Counted from the stretch's first letter, positions 47,559 through 57,922 are shown. The stretch is DNA of 61,465 bases from DASQGA01 sp035535315 (GCA_035535315.1 DATLQD010000098.1:1-61465); one strand, 5' to 3'. Made by a program: numbers and translations. The notes: a model not told the origin generated them from the letters alone.

Positions 47559-48590
47559 TTACTTCTCGCCTCCGGACTTCTCGGCGCCTTCTTCACCGGA
47601 CGACTCGAGCGTCGTCGGGTCTTCCTGCGTGGTCGTATCTGGCGCCTCGGCGACTTCCTTCGGCACGTCGGGCTCGGCCGGCTCGACGACGGGCTGCTCC
47701 GGCCCGGCCTCGGACATACCCTGCTCGTCGGTCCGAGGTTGCTCGGCGCGGGCTCCGCGCGGACGCGAGCCGCCCTGTCCGCCTTGAGCACCTTGCCCGC
47801 TCCCGCGCTTCCGCTTCCGGACCGGACCGAGACCCTCCCGATCCGGGGGCCGGCGGCCCCCCTCGCGCGGTCCGAGACCCTCGCGGCCACCGCGGCGCCG
47901 TGCCTGATCCTGCTCGCCCAGCCGGCCGGAGGCCCCGTCGCCCTGGCCCATATCGAAGCCCTCGGGCATGATCTCGCCCTTGTTGATCCAGACCTTGACG
48001 CCGATCCGGCCGTAGGTCGTCTTGGCCTCTGCGAAGCCGTAATCGATGTCAGCGCGCAGCGTGTGAAGCGGGACGCGGCCCTCCGAATAGGTCTCGGAGC
48101 GGGACATCTCGCCGCCGCCCAGCCGCCCGCCGCACGTGATCTTGACTCCCTGCGCGCCCGACCTGATCGCTGAGGCGAGCGAGCGCTTCATCGCCCGGCG
48201 GAAGCTGACCCGGTTCTGGAGCTGCTCGCCGATCGACTGCGCAACGAGCTTCGCGTCGAGCTCGGGTCGCTTGATCTCGTTGATGTTGACGTGGACGCTC
48301 TTCTCGGTCATCCCGTGGATCTCGCGACGCAGCGCATCCACCTCGGAGCCCGACTTACCGATCACGATGCCCGGCCTGGCCGTGTAGATGTCGATCGTGA
48401 TCCGCTGCTTGTCCTTCTTGATGAGGATGTCCGAGAGCCCGGCGTGACCGAGCTTGGCCCGGATGTGGTCGCGGATCTTGACGTCCTCGATCAGGTACGC
48501 CGGAAAGTCCTTGGTCCCGGCGAACCAGTTCGACTTCCAGTCGTGGATGATGCCGACCCGAAGGCCGCCTGGATGAACCTTCTGGCCCAT
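47559..48590 (-). CDS. rpsC: 30S ribosomal protein S3 with long C-terminal extension
   Basis: S3 helps form the mRNA entry tunnel. Residues 1-212 are standard: GQKVHPGGLRVGIIHDWKSN, the KH-type loop ARPGIVIGKSGSEVDALRRE, and GGRLGGGEMSRSETYSEGRV. The remaining ~130 residues are disordered, first Arg/Gly-rich (RRRGGREGLGPREGGRRPPD), then acidic Pro/Glu-rich. The total of 343 exceeds the usual ~215-280. Its ATG shares a base with the rplV stop (TAATG). Confidence 0.96.
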   Translation of the reverse strand: MGQKVHPGGLRVGIIHDWKSNWFAGTKDFPAYLIEDVKIRDHIRAKLGHAGLSDILIKKDKQRITIDIYTARPGIVIGKSGSEVDALRREIHGMTEKSVHVNINEIKRPELDAKLVAQSIGEQLQNRVSFRRAMKRSLASAIRSGAQGVKITCGGRLGGGEMSRSETYSEGRVPLHTLRADIDYGFAEAKTTYGRIGVKVWINKGEIMPEGFDMGQGDGASGRLGEQDQARRRGGREGLGPREGGRRPPDREGLGPVRKRKRGSGQGAQGGQGGSRPRGARAEQPRTDEQGMSEAGPEQPVVEPAEPDVPKEVAEAPDTTTQEDPTTLESSGEEGAEKSGGEK

Positions 48591-49264
48591 TAAGACTCCT
48601 CTTTCTTCTTCCGTGGCGCGCGCTTAGGCTTTTCGGCTGCATCGGCGGCGGCCTTGGGCTTCGCGGCTCGCTTGGGCTTAGCTTCGGCCTTCGGCTTGGC
48701 CTCGGGCTTGGACTTCTCCTTCTGGGTCGGCTCGTCGGCCCGCTTGCGTGGGGTGCGCTTCGGCTTCTCGGTCTCGCTCGCTGCGTCCTCGGCCTGCTCC
48801 CGGGGTGCCCGCGCAGGCTTGGGCACCTCCTCAGCGGGTGTTGGTTCTGGCTCGGCCGGCGGCGGTTCGATCACCACGGAACCGCGAGGCTCCGGAATCG
48901 CCTGCCCAGTCGGCATCGCGAGCGTGACCGTGATGTGGCAGGTGCGCTTTTTGATCCGGGCCACCCGGCCACGCGCGCGAGCGCGCCACCGCTTCAACGT
49001 CGGTCCGGCGCCCACGTAGGCGGCGGAGACGTAGAGGTCGTCGCCGAGCAGCCCGTGGTTCGTCTCCGCGTTCGCGACCGCGGATGTGAGGACGCGCTCC
49101 ACGTCTCGGGCTGCGTCCCGCTCCAGGAACGCAAGGATGGCGCGCGCCTCCGGAACGGTGCGGCCGCGGATCTGGTCCACGACGAGCTGCGTCTTCCGCG
49201 GGGCGGCTCTCACGTACTTCGCCTCCGCACGTACTTCCGTGCGCGGTGCTTCGACCGTCGCCAT
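48590..49264 (-). CDS. rplV: 50S ribosomal protein L22 with basic C-terminal extension
   Basis: L22 lines the exit tunnel. Residues ~1-115 are standard (VRAAPRKTQLVVDQIRGRTV, AVANAETNHGLLGDDLYVSA, RWRARARGRVARIKKRTCHI). The last ~105 residues become Lys/Ala/Pro/Glu-rich, ending in a histone-H1-like stretch (KPEAKPKAEAKPKRAAKPKA). The start lies immediately after a hairpin that spans the gap from rpsS. Confidence 0.96.
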   Translation of the reverse strand: MATVEAPRTEVRAEAKYVRAAPRKTQLVVDQIRGRTVPEARAILAFLERDAARDVERVLTSAVANAETNHGLLGDDLYVSAAYVGAGPTLKRWRARARGRVARIKKRTCHITVTLAMPTGQAIPEPRGSVVIEPPPAEPEPTPAEEVPKPARAPREQAEDAASETEKPKRTPRKRADEPTQKEKSKPEAKPKAEAKPKRAAKPKAAADAAEKPKRAPRKKKEES

Positions 49265-49307
49265 TAGTGCCCCTTCCAGTGATGCTGTCGCGTTGGAATG
49301 GGCACTA
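49265..49307 (-). promoter_or_regulatory. Hairpin spanning rpsS stop to rplV start
   Basis: On the minus strand, TAGTGCCC...TTCCA pairs with TGGAA...GGGCACTA: 13 pairs with one mismatch and a 15-nt loop. It begins with the rpsS UAG and ends one base before the rplV AUG. The 3' arm contains GGAAGGGG, the likely ribosome-binding site of rplV, so it is masked unless ribosomes finishing rpsS open the stem. Confidence 0.8.
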
Positions 49308-49583
49308 CCTGACCTTGGCCTGTCTGTCGCCGGAGTGTCCCCGGAACGTCCGCGTCGGCGCGAACTCGCCCAGCTTGTGGCCGACCATCGACTCGGTCAC
49401 GAACACGGGCACGTGCTTGCGCCCGTCGTGCACGGCGATCGTGTGGCCGACCATCTCGGGAAAGACGGTCGATGTGCGCGACCACGTCCGTACTGGACGC
49501 TTCGCGCCCGAAGTGTTCATCTCGTTGATTCGCTGCATGAGCCGCTCCTCAACCCAGGGCCCCTTCTTCGACGATCTACTCAC
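49305..49583 (-). CDS. rpsS: 30S ribosomal protein S19
   Basis: S19 lies in the head of the small subunit beside S13. The 92-residue protein has SRSSKKGPWVEERLMQRINE, KRPVRTWSRTSTVFPEMVGH and VGHKLGEFAPTRTFRGHSGD, all invariant regions. It ends within the hairpin that overlaps the rplV ribosome-binding site. It lies 23 bp downstream of rplB. Confidence 0.97.
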   Translation of the reverse strand: MSRSSKKGPWVEERLMQRINEMNTSGAKRPVRTWSRTSTVFPEMVGHTIAVHDGRKHVPVFVTESMVGHKLGEFAPTRTFRGHSGDRQAKVR

Positions 49584-49606
49584 TTACGAGTCACCCTCCA
49601 TTCCAT

Positions 49607-50449
49607 TCACCGGCGCTTTTTGCCGCGACGGCGGGCGCGGACGATCAGCTTGTCGGAGTCCTTGTGCTTCTTGCGGGTGCGCTTGCCGAGCGTCGGGACG
49701 CCCCACGGAGTGACCGGGTGCCGGCCCCCCTTCGACTTGCCCTCTCCGCCGCCGTGAGGATGATCGACCGGGTTCATGGCAGAGCCGCGGACGGTTGGAC
49801 GCTTGCCGAGCCAGCGGCTCCTTCCCGCCTTGCCGCTGTTCTGGTTTTCGTGGTCCACGTTCCCCACCTGCCCGACAGTCGCGCGGCAGGTGAGCGCGAC
49901 CCGGCGCATCTCACCGGAAGGGACACGAAGTACGGCGAAGCCGCTGTCCTTGGCGACGAGCTGTACCCCGGCCCCGGCGCTACGCGCCATCTGGCCGCCA
50001 CGGCCCGGCTTCAGCTCGACGTTGTGGACGAGCGTTCCGGTCGGGATGTTCGCAAGCGGCAGGGCATTCCCCGGCTTGATGTCCGCCCCGGGTCCGGACT
50101 CGACCTTCTGCCCCACCTGGAGGCGCGCCGGCGCGAGGATGTAGGACTTGGCGCCGTCCGCATAGTGGAGCAGCGCGATCCGCGCCGATCGGTTCGGGTC
50201 GTACTCGATCGCGGCGACCTTCGCGGGTACGCCATCCTTCGTGCGCTTGAAGTCGACGACCCGGTACCGGCGCTTGTGGCCGCCGCCCTGGTGTCGCGTC
50301 GTGATGCGCCCGTTGTTGTTGCGACCGCCCGTCTTGTTCACGGGCTCGAGCAGGCTCTTCTCCGGCGTCTTCTTCGTGACCTCCTCGAAAGTCGAGACGC
50401 TCCGGAAGCGCCGGCCCGGGCTCGTCGGCTTGTACTTGCGGATGGGCAT
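49607..50449 (-). CDS. rplB: 50S ribosomal protein L2
   Basis: L2 is needed for subunit joining and peptidyl transfer. The 280-residue protein has GGRNNNGRITTRHQGGGHKR, the histidine region in NPVDHPHGGGEGKSKGG near the peptidyl-transferase centre, and a Lys/Arg-rich tail (RRGKKRR). It lies 3 bp after the rplW stop. Confidence 0.98.
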   Translation of the reverse strand: MPIRKYKPTSPGRRFRSVSTFEEVTKKTPEKSLLEPVNKTGGRNNNGRITTRHQGGGHKRRYRVVDFKRTKDGVPAKVAAIEYDPNRSARIALLHYADGAKSYILAPARLQVGQKVESGPGADIKPGNALPLANIPTGTLVHNVELKPGRGGQMARSAGAGVQLVAKDSGFAVLRVPSGEMRRVALTCRATVGQVGNVDHENQNSGKAGRSRWLGKRPTVRGSAMNPVDHPHGGGEGKSKGGRHPVTPWGVPTLGKRTRKKHKDSDKLIVRARRRGKKRR

Positions 50450-50452
50450 TAC

Positions 50453-50749
50453 TTAGACCGCGACTCCTTCGAAGATCTCGATCCGGTCACCGGCACGTAA
50501 CTGGACGATCGCCTTCTTCCAGCCCGGCCGCGTGCCCTTTGACGTGCCCCGGCGCTTCGGCTTGGCCTGCACCTTGACGACGTTGACACCCTCGACCTTG
50601 ACGTCGAAGAGCTCCTCGACGGCCTGGCGGATCTGGGTCTTGTGCGCCTTTTCGTGGACGCGGAACGAGTACTTGTTGTTCTCGATCAGGCTGTAGCTCT
50701 TCTCGGAGACGACGGGAGCGATCAGCACTTCGCGGGAGGTGAGGCTCAT
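50453..50749 (-). CDS. rplW: 50S ribosomal protein L23
   Basis: L23 sits at the tunnel exit and is the dock for trigger factor and SRP. The start is ATG 50749; a longer open frame runs through rplD. The 98-residue protein has IAPVVSEKSYSLIENNKYSF, then VEELFDVKVEGVNVVKVQAK and the loop KPKRRGTSKGTRPGWKKAIV. Its ATG overlaps the rplD stop (ATGA). Confidence 0.97.
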   Translation of the reverse strand: MSLTSREVLIAPVVSEKSYSLIENNKYSFRVHEKAHKTQIRQAVEELFDVKVEGVNVVKVQAKPKRRGTSKGTRPGWKKAIVQLRAGDRIEIFEGVAV

Positions 50750-51393
50750 GAGTGCCGCCCCCCTCCGTCCGCCATCTGCTGGACACGGTCGAGCGCGGCC
50801 TGGGAGACCAGCACCGATCGCGCCCAAACGAGAGCACCGACCTCGAGCTCGGCCGGCTCGACGACGAGCGAGCGCTCGATGTTCCGGAAGGACTTGACGA
50901 GCGGCTGCTCGTCGCGCTCGGCGATCACGAGGAGAGGAAAGTCCTTGCCCCAGGCGGTGGCGAGTGCGATAGCGCTCTTCGTCGAGGGCTCCGAGAAGTC
51001 GGCGGCGTCGAGCACGGCCAGCGTCCCCTGTTGCGCGTGGTAGGAAAGCGCTCCGCGGAGCGCGGCCTTGCGAGCCTTCCGGTTCACTTTGACGTCGAAG
51101 GAGCGGTTGTTGGGCGGAAAGGCCATCCCGCCGCCCGTCCACTGCGGCGCCCGCGTCGTGCCCGCACGGGCACGGCCGGTGCCCTTCTGCCGCCACGGCT
51201 TCGCCCGCCCCCCGGAGACGAGGCCGCGAGACTTTCCGCCGCGGGTGTTCGCGCGTGCGGCCGAGGTCTCGGAACGGACGGTCTCGTGGATCAGGTGCGG
51301 CTTCACCTCGGCGGTGAAGACGGCCTCTGCGAGCGTCACGTCCTTCGACTTCTTGCCGGCGAGGTCGAGCAGGGGTGCTTTCGGAGCGGCCAT
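50746..51393 (-). CDS. rplD: 50S ribosomal protein L4
   Basis: L4 reaches into the exit tunnel, and in some bacteria represses its own operon. The 215-residue protein has the basic tunnel loop RGLVSGGRAKPWRQKGTGRA with GTTRAPQWTGGGMAFPP, then DFSEPSTKSAIALA. It lies 4 bp from the rplC stop. No obvious S10-leader hairpin for L4 autoregulation was seen upstream of rpsJ. Confidence 0.97.
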   Translation of the reverse strand: MAAPKAPLLDLAGKKSKDVTLAEAVFTAEVKPHLIHETVRSETSAARANTRGGKSRGLVSGGRAKPWRQKGTGRARAGTTRAPQWTGGGMAFPPNNRSFDVKVNRKARKAALRGALSYHAQQGTLAVLDAADFSEPSTKSAIALATAWGKDFPLLVIAERDEQPLVKSFRNIERSLVVEPAELEVGALVWARSVLVSQAALDRVQQMADGGGRHS

Positions 51394-51397
51394 GCGT

Positions 51398-52018
51398 CTA
51401 CCTGATGTCCTCGCGGATGACGACGATGCCGTTCTTGTGGCCGGGAACCGCGCCCTTTAGAAGGAGCAGGTTCTGCTCGGTGTCCCGGTCGACTACCGTG
51501 AGGCCGACCTGGGTGATGCGCTTGTTGCCCATCTGGCCGGGCATCTTCTGGCCCTTGAAGACACGCGAAGGCGTTGCGGAGGCGCCGATCGACCCGGGCG
51601 CGCGCACGTTGTGGGAGCCGTGGCTGACCGGGCCGCGGGCGAAGTTGTGCCGCTTGATCGTCCCCTGGAACCCCTTGCCGATCGAGATCCCGGAGACCTT
51701 GACCTTGTCCCCGGGCTCGAATGCCTCGACGGTCATGGTCTCGCCCGGAGTCAGCTCGTGCGCCCCACGGATCTCGACCAGCTTCCGGTGCGGCCCGACG
51801 CCGTGCTTCTTCAGATGCCCGAGCCTCGGCCGCTGGAGCTTGCGCTCCGCCACGGCGTCGAAGGCCAGCTGAACGGCGTCGTAGCCGTCCGTGTCCGCCA
51901 TCCGGATCGACACCACAGGGCAGGGGCCTGCCTCGATCACCGTCACGGGTGTGAGTGAGCCCGTCTCCGGGTCGAAGACCTGCGTCATCCCGAGCTTGCG
52001 TCCGACGATGCCCTTCAT
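51398..52018 (-). CDS. rplC: 50S ribosomal protein L3
   Basis: L3 starts large-subunit assembly and reaches toward the peptidyl-transferase centre. The 206-residue protein has MKGIVGRKLGMTQVFDPETG, the loop KGFQGTIKRHNFARGPVSHG, and GQMGNKRITQVGLTVV. It lies 1 bp after the rpsJ stop. Confidence 0.97.
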   Translation of the reverse strand: MKGIVGRKLGMTQVFDPETGSLTPVTVIEAGPCPVVSIRMADTDGYDAVQLAFDAVAERKLQRPRLGHLKKHGVGPHRKLVEIRGAHELTPGETMTVEAFEPGDKVKVSGISIGKGFQGTIKRHNFARGPVSHGSHNVRAPGSIGASATPSRVFKGQKMPGQMGNKRITQVGLTVVDRDTEQNLLLLKGAVPGHKNGIVVIREDIR

Positions 52019-52019
52019 C

Positions 52020-52328
52020 TCAGAGCTTGATCTCGATGTCGACGCCCGCCGGGAGGTCGAGCCGCATCAGCGAGTCGACCGTCTTCGGAGTCGGCGAGTG
52101 GATGTCGATCAGGCGCTTGTGCGTGCGCACCTCGAAGTGCTCGCGGCTGTCCTTGTCCTTGAACGGGCTTCGGAGAACCGTGTAGCGGTTGTTCTCGGTA
52201 GGCAGGGGCACGGGACCGGTGACCGTCGCACCGGTCCGCTGCGCCGTCTCGACGATCGACACGGCCGACCGGTCGAGCTGGGTGTGGTCGTATCCCTTCA
52301 GGCGGATGCGGATCTTGGGCTGGGCCAT
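52020..52328 (-). CDS. rpsJ: 30S ribosomal protein S10
   Basis: S10 is in the small-subunit head and is also the NusE antitermination factor. The 102-residue protein has RIRLKGYDHTQLDRSAVSIV, GPVPLPTENNRYTVLRSPFK, and the closing DLPAGVDIEIKL. Its start is 7 bp downstream of palindromic repeat copy B, which separates it from tuf. No ribosome-binding site is obvious in that gap. Confidence 0.97.
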   Translation of the reverse strand: MAQPKIRIRLKGYDHTQLDRSAVSIVETAQRTGATVTGPVPLPTENNRYTVLRSPFKDKDSREHFEVRTHKRLIDIHSPTPKTVDSLMRLDLPAGVDIEIKL

Positions 52329-52335
52329 CAGTGGC

Positions 52336-52386
52336 AGATGGTTGATCGGTGATTGGCGTGGTGCGGTAATTGCCGGTCAACCATCT
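52336..52386. repeat. Dispersed palindromic repeat, copy B (51 bp)
   Basis: It begins AGATGGTTGATCGG and ends CCGGTCAACCATCT, with one mismatch between the 14-bp arms. Internal GATTGGCG and GGTAATTG also match copy A (18475-18519) when A is reverse-complemented; B has about six extra bases in the middle. It overlaps the tuf stop codon by two bases and fills the tuf-rpsJ gap. In RNA it would form a long hairpin. Confidence 0.8.
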
Positions 52387-53575
52387 AGGTAACGATCTCC
52401 GTCACGACACCAGCGCCCACTGTGCGCCCGCCCTCACGGACGGCGAAGCGAAGGCCGGAGTCCATCGCGATCGGCTGGATCAGCTCGATCTCCATGTTGG
52501 TGTTGTCCCCCGGCATGACCATCTCCTGGCCTTCCGGCAGCTTGATCGAGCCCGTCACGTCCGTCGTCCGGAAGTAGAACTGAGGGCGATAGCCGTTGAA
52601 GAACGGCGTGTGGCGCCCGCCCTCGTCCTTGGAGAGGACGTACACCTCGGCCTTGAAGTGCGTATGAGGCGTGATCGAGCCCGGCTTGGCGAGCACCTGG
52701 CCGCGCTCGACCTCCTCGCGCTTGGTGCCGCGGAGGAGAGCGCCGATGTTGTCGCCTGCCTGGCCCTGGTCGAGAAGCTTCTGGAACATCTCGACGCCGG
52801 TCACAACCGTCTTCGTCACCTGCGGGTGGATGCCGACCATCTCGACTTCCTCGCCGACCTTGACGGCGCCCTGCTCGACGCGGCCCGTGACGACGGTTCC
52901 GCGGCCGGTGATCGTGAAGACGTCCTCGATCGGCATCAGGAACGGCTTGTCGATGTCGCGCTCGGGCTCCGGGATGTACGAGTCCACGGCAGCCATGAGC
53001 TCAATAATCTTCGGCACCCACTCCTCGTCGCCCTCGAGCGCCTTGAGCGCCGAGCCGGCGATGACCGGGGTGTCGTCTCCGGGGAACTCGTACTTCGAGA
53101 GGAGCTCACGGACTTCGAGCTCGACGAGCTCGAGAAGCTCGGGGTCGTCGACCATGTCGGCCTTGTTCAGGAACACGACGATGTAGGGCACCTCGACCTG
53201 GCGGGCGAGGAGGATGTGCTCCCGGGTTTGCGGCATGGGGCCGTCCGCTGCCGAGACGACGAGGATCGCGCCGTCCATCTGGGCGGCGCCGGTGATCATG
53301 TTCTTGATGTAGTCGGCGTGGCCCGGGCAGTCGACGTGCGCGTAGTGACGATTCTCCGTCTCGTACTCGACGTGCGAGGCGGCGATCGTGATGCCGCGCT
53401 CCTTCTCCTCCGGAGCCTTGTCGATCTGGTCGAACTGGGTGAAGGAGGTGCCTGTCCCGGTCTCTGCCAGCACCTTCGTGATCGCCGCCGTCAGAGTCGT
53501 CTTCCCGTGGTCGATGTGACCGATGGTGCCGACGTTGACGTGGGGCTTCGTACGCTCGAACTTCTGCTTAGCCAT
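52385..53575 (-). CDS. tuf: Elongation factor Tu
   Basis: EF-Tu brings aminoacyl-tRNA to the ribosome. The start is ATG 53575; the open frame continues upstream in an Arg-rich stretch that is not EF-Tu. The 396 residues include the P-loop GTIGHIDHGKTTLTAAITKV (normally GHVDHGKTT), DCPGHADYIKNMITG, and VFLNKADMVDDPELLELVEL. The end of the gene runs into repeat copy B. It lies 16 bp after the fusA stop. Confidence 0.98.
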   Translation of the reverse strand: MAKQKFERTKPHVNVGTIGHIDHGKTTLTAAITKVLAETGTGTSFTQFDQIDKAPEEKERGITIAASHVEYETENRHYAHVDCPGHADYIKNMITGAAQMDGAILVVSAADGPMPQTREHILLARQVEVPYIVVFLNKADMVDDPELLELVELEVRELLSKYEFPGDDTPVIAGSALKALEGDEEWVPKIIELMAAVDSYIPEPERDIDKPFLMPIEDVFTITGRGTVVTGRVEQGAVKVGEEVEMVGIHPQVTKTVVTGVEMFQKLLDQGQAGDNIGALLRGTKREEVERGQVLAKPGSITPHTHFKAEVYVLSKDEGGRHTPFFNGYRPQFYFRTTDVTGSIKLPEGQEMVMPGDNTNMEIELIQPIAMDSGLRFAVREGGRTVGAGVVTEIVT

Positions 53576-53591
53576 TAGTCCTCCGTGTCCT

Positions 53592-55700
<2,109 letters not shown>

Positions 55701-55712
55701 CGGAGGTCCCTG

Positions 55713-56183
55713 CTACCACCTGTAGTGGGCAAAGGCCTTGTTGGCCTGCGCCATCCGGTAGAGATCGTCCTTGCGCTTGAAGGCTCCGCCCTGCTGGTTG
55801 ATCGCATCGAGGATCTCGCCGGCGAGTTTCTCCTGCATGTGCTTCTCTCGCCGGTCGCGCGAGTAGCTGACGATCCAGCGCACCGCGAGCGTCCGGGCAC
55901 GGCGCTGTGGCACCTCGATCGGAACCTGGTAGTTGGCGCCGCCGACGCGGCGAGAGCGAACCTCGAGCACGGGCGTCACCGTCTTCACGGCCTGCTCGAG
56001 AACGTCGACGGGCGGCTTGCCCGTCTTCTCGCCGACGGCGTCGAGCGCCTCGTACACGATCCGCTCCGCAATGGACTTTTTCCCGCGCGTCATCACCTTG
56101 TTGATCACCTGGGTGACGAGCTTCGAGTTGTAGACAGGATCTGGATCTAGCTCGCGAACAGCAACTTCTGCACGGCGCGGCAT
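55713..56183 (-). CDS. rpsG: 30S ribosomal protein S7
   Basis: S7 starts assembly of the 16S 3' major domain and in some bacteria controls the str operon. The 156-residue protein has PRRAEVAVRELDPDPVYNSK, TRGKKSIAERIVYEALDAVG, and the closing DDLYRMAQANKAFAHYRW. Its ATG shares a base with the rpsL stop. Confidence 0.97.
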   Translation of the reverse strand: MPRRAEVAVRELDPDPVYNSKLVTQVINKVMTRGKKSIAERIVYEALDAVGEKTGKPPVDVLEQAVKTVTPVLEVRSRRVGGANYQVPIEVPQRRARTLAVRWIVSYSRDRREKHMQEKLAGEILDAINQQGGAFKRKDDLYRMAQANKAFAHYRW

Positions 56184-56557
56184 CAGTTACCGGCCCTCTT
56201 GGCGCCGTAGCGCGAGCGGGCCTGGCGGCGATCGGAGACGCCGGCAGTATCGAGAGCGGCGCGGATCACCTTGTACCGGACGCCGGGGAGATCTTTGACC
56301 CGGCCTCCGCGGACCAGCACGACCGAGTGCTCCTGAAGGTTGTGGCCCTCCCCCGGGATGTAGGTGGTGACCTCCATCCCGTTCGTGAGGCGCACTCGAG
56401 CAACCTTGCGCAGGGCCGAATTTGGCTTCTTCGGGGTGACCGTGAAGACGCGCGTGCAGACGCCCCGCTTCTGGGGCGCTCCGCGCAACGCGGGCGTCTT
56501 GGTCTTACTGGTGGGCGCAGTGCGGCCCTTCCGGACGAGCTGATTCACGGTTGGCAC
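56183..56557 (-). CDS. rpsL: 30S ribosomal protein S12
   Basis: S12 monitors decoding and is the streptomycin-resistance target. The start is GTG 56557, giving the standard 124 residues (PTVNQLVRKGRTAPTSKTKT, PKKPNSALRKVARVRLTNG, GGRVKDLPGVRYKVIRAALD). The lysines where streptomycin resistance arises (in TPKKPNS and GRVKDLPG) are wild type. A longer open frame upstream is not S12. It starts the str-to-rplQ gene run; a divergent GGDEF gene begins 183 bp away. Confidence 0.96.
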   Translation of the reverse strand: MPTVNQLVRKGRTAPTSKTKTPALRGAPQKRGVCTRVFTVTPKKPNSALRKVARVRLTNGMEVTTYIPGEGHNLQEHSVVLVRGGRVKDLPGVRYKVIRAALDTAGVSDRRQARSRYGAKRAGN

Positions 56558-56740
56558 GAGTGTTTCGAGGTCTCCCTGGTCGAGGTTCTCTACGCAAAGA
56601 AAGCTCGGCGCAGGCAGCTGTTGCCCACCCCGAACCTCGCGGAATGGTAGCAGCAACGGGCCACCCGTGACGCCGGGCCGCAGGGGTATGAAAAGTGGAA
56701 AAACGCCCCTATTGTCAGTGAAGCGGCCCTTCGACACCGG
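56558..56740. promoter_or_regulatory. Divergent promoter region between rpsL and the GGDEF gene
   Basis: This 183-bp gap must hold the promoter of the whole ribosomal run on the minus strand and that of the diguanylate cyclase gene on the plus strand. On the minus strand, TACCAT follows GTTGCTGC as a possible -10, but no clear -35 is visible. I could not pick out a convincing plus-strand promoter. Confidence 0.4.
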
Positions 56741-57922
56741 ATGGCGACCGGGATGACTTTGTATTTTGAGACGACGACGTGGATAGCGGTCGGCGCCGCG
56801 GTCGGCGCCGCTGCAATCGCGCTCGTCGTGACTGTCGTCCTGATGGTGCTCGTGCTGCGCTCAGGGCGCGACCGGCGCGATCCCGACGTCGAGCGCACGC
56901 TCGAGGAGTCTGACGCTCGCTTCGAGCAGATGCTCGAGGGTCTTTCCCGGGAGCTGCTGCGGGCTCGCGCGGAGAGCCAGCGGTCGCAGCGGTTTGCGAG
57001 CCTTGGCGGCTCGATCGACCTCGACTCGGTTACCCGACACCTCGTCGAAGCGGCGCTCGACCTCCCTCCAGCCGAGGCAGCCATGGTCGTCGTCTCCCAG
57101 CCGGGGAACGAACCAGTCGTCGCGACGGCCGGGATGACCCCCGAGGAGGCGGAGCGCCAGCTGGTCGGCGATCCGGCGGACGGCGGCGAGACCCGCGCGA
57201 TCACGATCAACTACCGCTATGCAGCCGAGAGCGTGGACGACGAAACCCTCATTCGCGGCGGCATGATGATCCCCCTCATGACGGACCGCGAGCTGATCGG
57301 GAGCCTCGGAGTTTTCTGGCGGGGGCGCGAGCGACAGCTTTCGGAGCAGGAGCTCCGCGAGCTCGAGGAGTTGGCCGTGGCGGCGGCACCTGTAATCGAG
57401 AACGCCCGCCGGTTCCGAGAAGCGCGGCAGCTGGCCGACCTCGATTCGCTCACCAGCCTCCACAACCGCCGCTACTTTCACGACGCCCTCGCCCGTGAAT
57501 GTGCGCGCGCAACACGCTACGAACGCTCGCTGGCGCTGCTCGTGTTCGATGTCGACGACTTCAAGTCGATCAACGACCACGAAGGCCATCTGGGCGGCGA
57601 CCGCGTGCTGGCGCAGCTGGGCGACCGGGTTCAGACCGTGATCCGCAGCGCCGACCTTGGTTGCCGGATCGGCGGCGACGAGTTCGCGGTCATCTTGCCC
57701 GAGTCCGCCCTGGTGGACGCCGAGCAGCTCTTCCGTCGGCTTCAGTTTGCGGTCGCGAACCGCTCCACAGGACCAGCGGAGCGTTTACGCATCTCCGGCG
57801 GGGTGGCGGAGCTTCGACCGAACGACGATCCGATCTCGTTCTTCGAGCGCGCCGACGATGCGCTCTATGAGGCCAAGCAGGCCGGCAAAGGACGCGCGAT
57901 CGCAGGAATTGACGCACCTTAG
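56741..57922 (+). CDS. Membrane-anchored GAF-GGDEF diguanylate cyclase
   Basis: The protein of 393 residues has one N-terminal membrane helix (~14-38), a short coiled coil, a GAF domain (~90-225) and a GGDEF domain. The active-site GGDEF is at 311-315 (RIGGDEFAVILP), with Mg-binding DVDDFKSINDHEGHLGGD. An RxxD inhibition site (RSAD, 302-305) lies five residues before it, so product inhibition is likely. It would make c-di-GMP in response to a GAF ligand. No PilZ or EAL protein is in the window. Its placement between rpsL and rpoC is unusual. Confidence 0.93.
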   Translation: MATGMTLYFETTTWIAVGAAVGAAAIALVVTVVLMVLVLRSGRDRRDPDVERTLEESDARFEQMLEGLSRELLRARAESQRSQRFASLGGSIDLDSVTRHLVEAALDLPPAEAAMVVVSQPGNEPVVATAGMTPEEAERQLVGDPADGGETRAITINYRYAAESVDDETLIRGGMMIPLMTDRELIGSLGVFWRGRERQLSEQELRELEELAVAAAPVIENARRFREARQLADLDSLTSLHNRRYFHDALARECARATRYERSLALLVFDVDDFKSINDHEGHLGGDRVLAQLGDRVQTVIRSADLGCRIGGDEFAVILPESALVDAEQLFRRLQFAVANRSTGPAERLRISGGVAELRPNDDPISFFERADDALYEAKQAGKGRAIAGIDAP

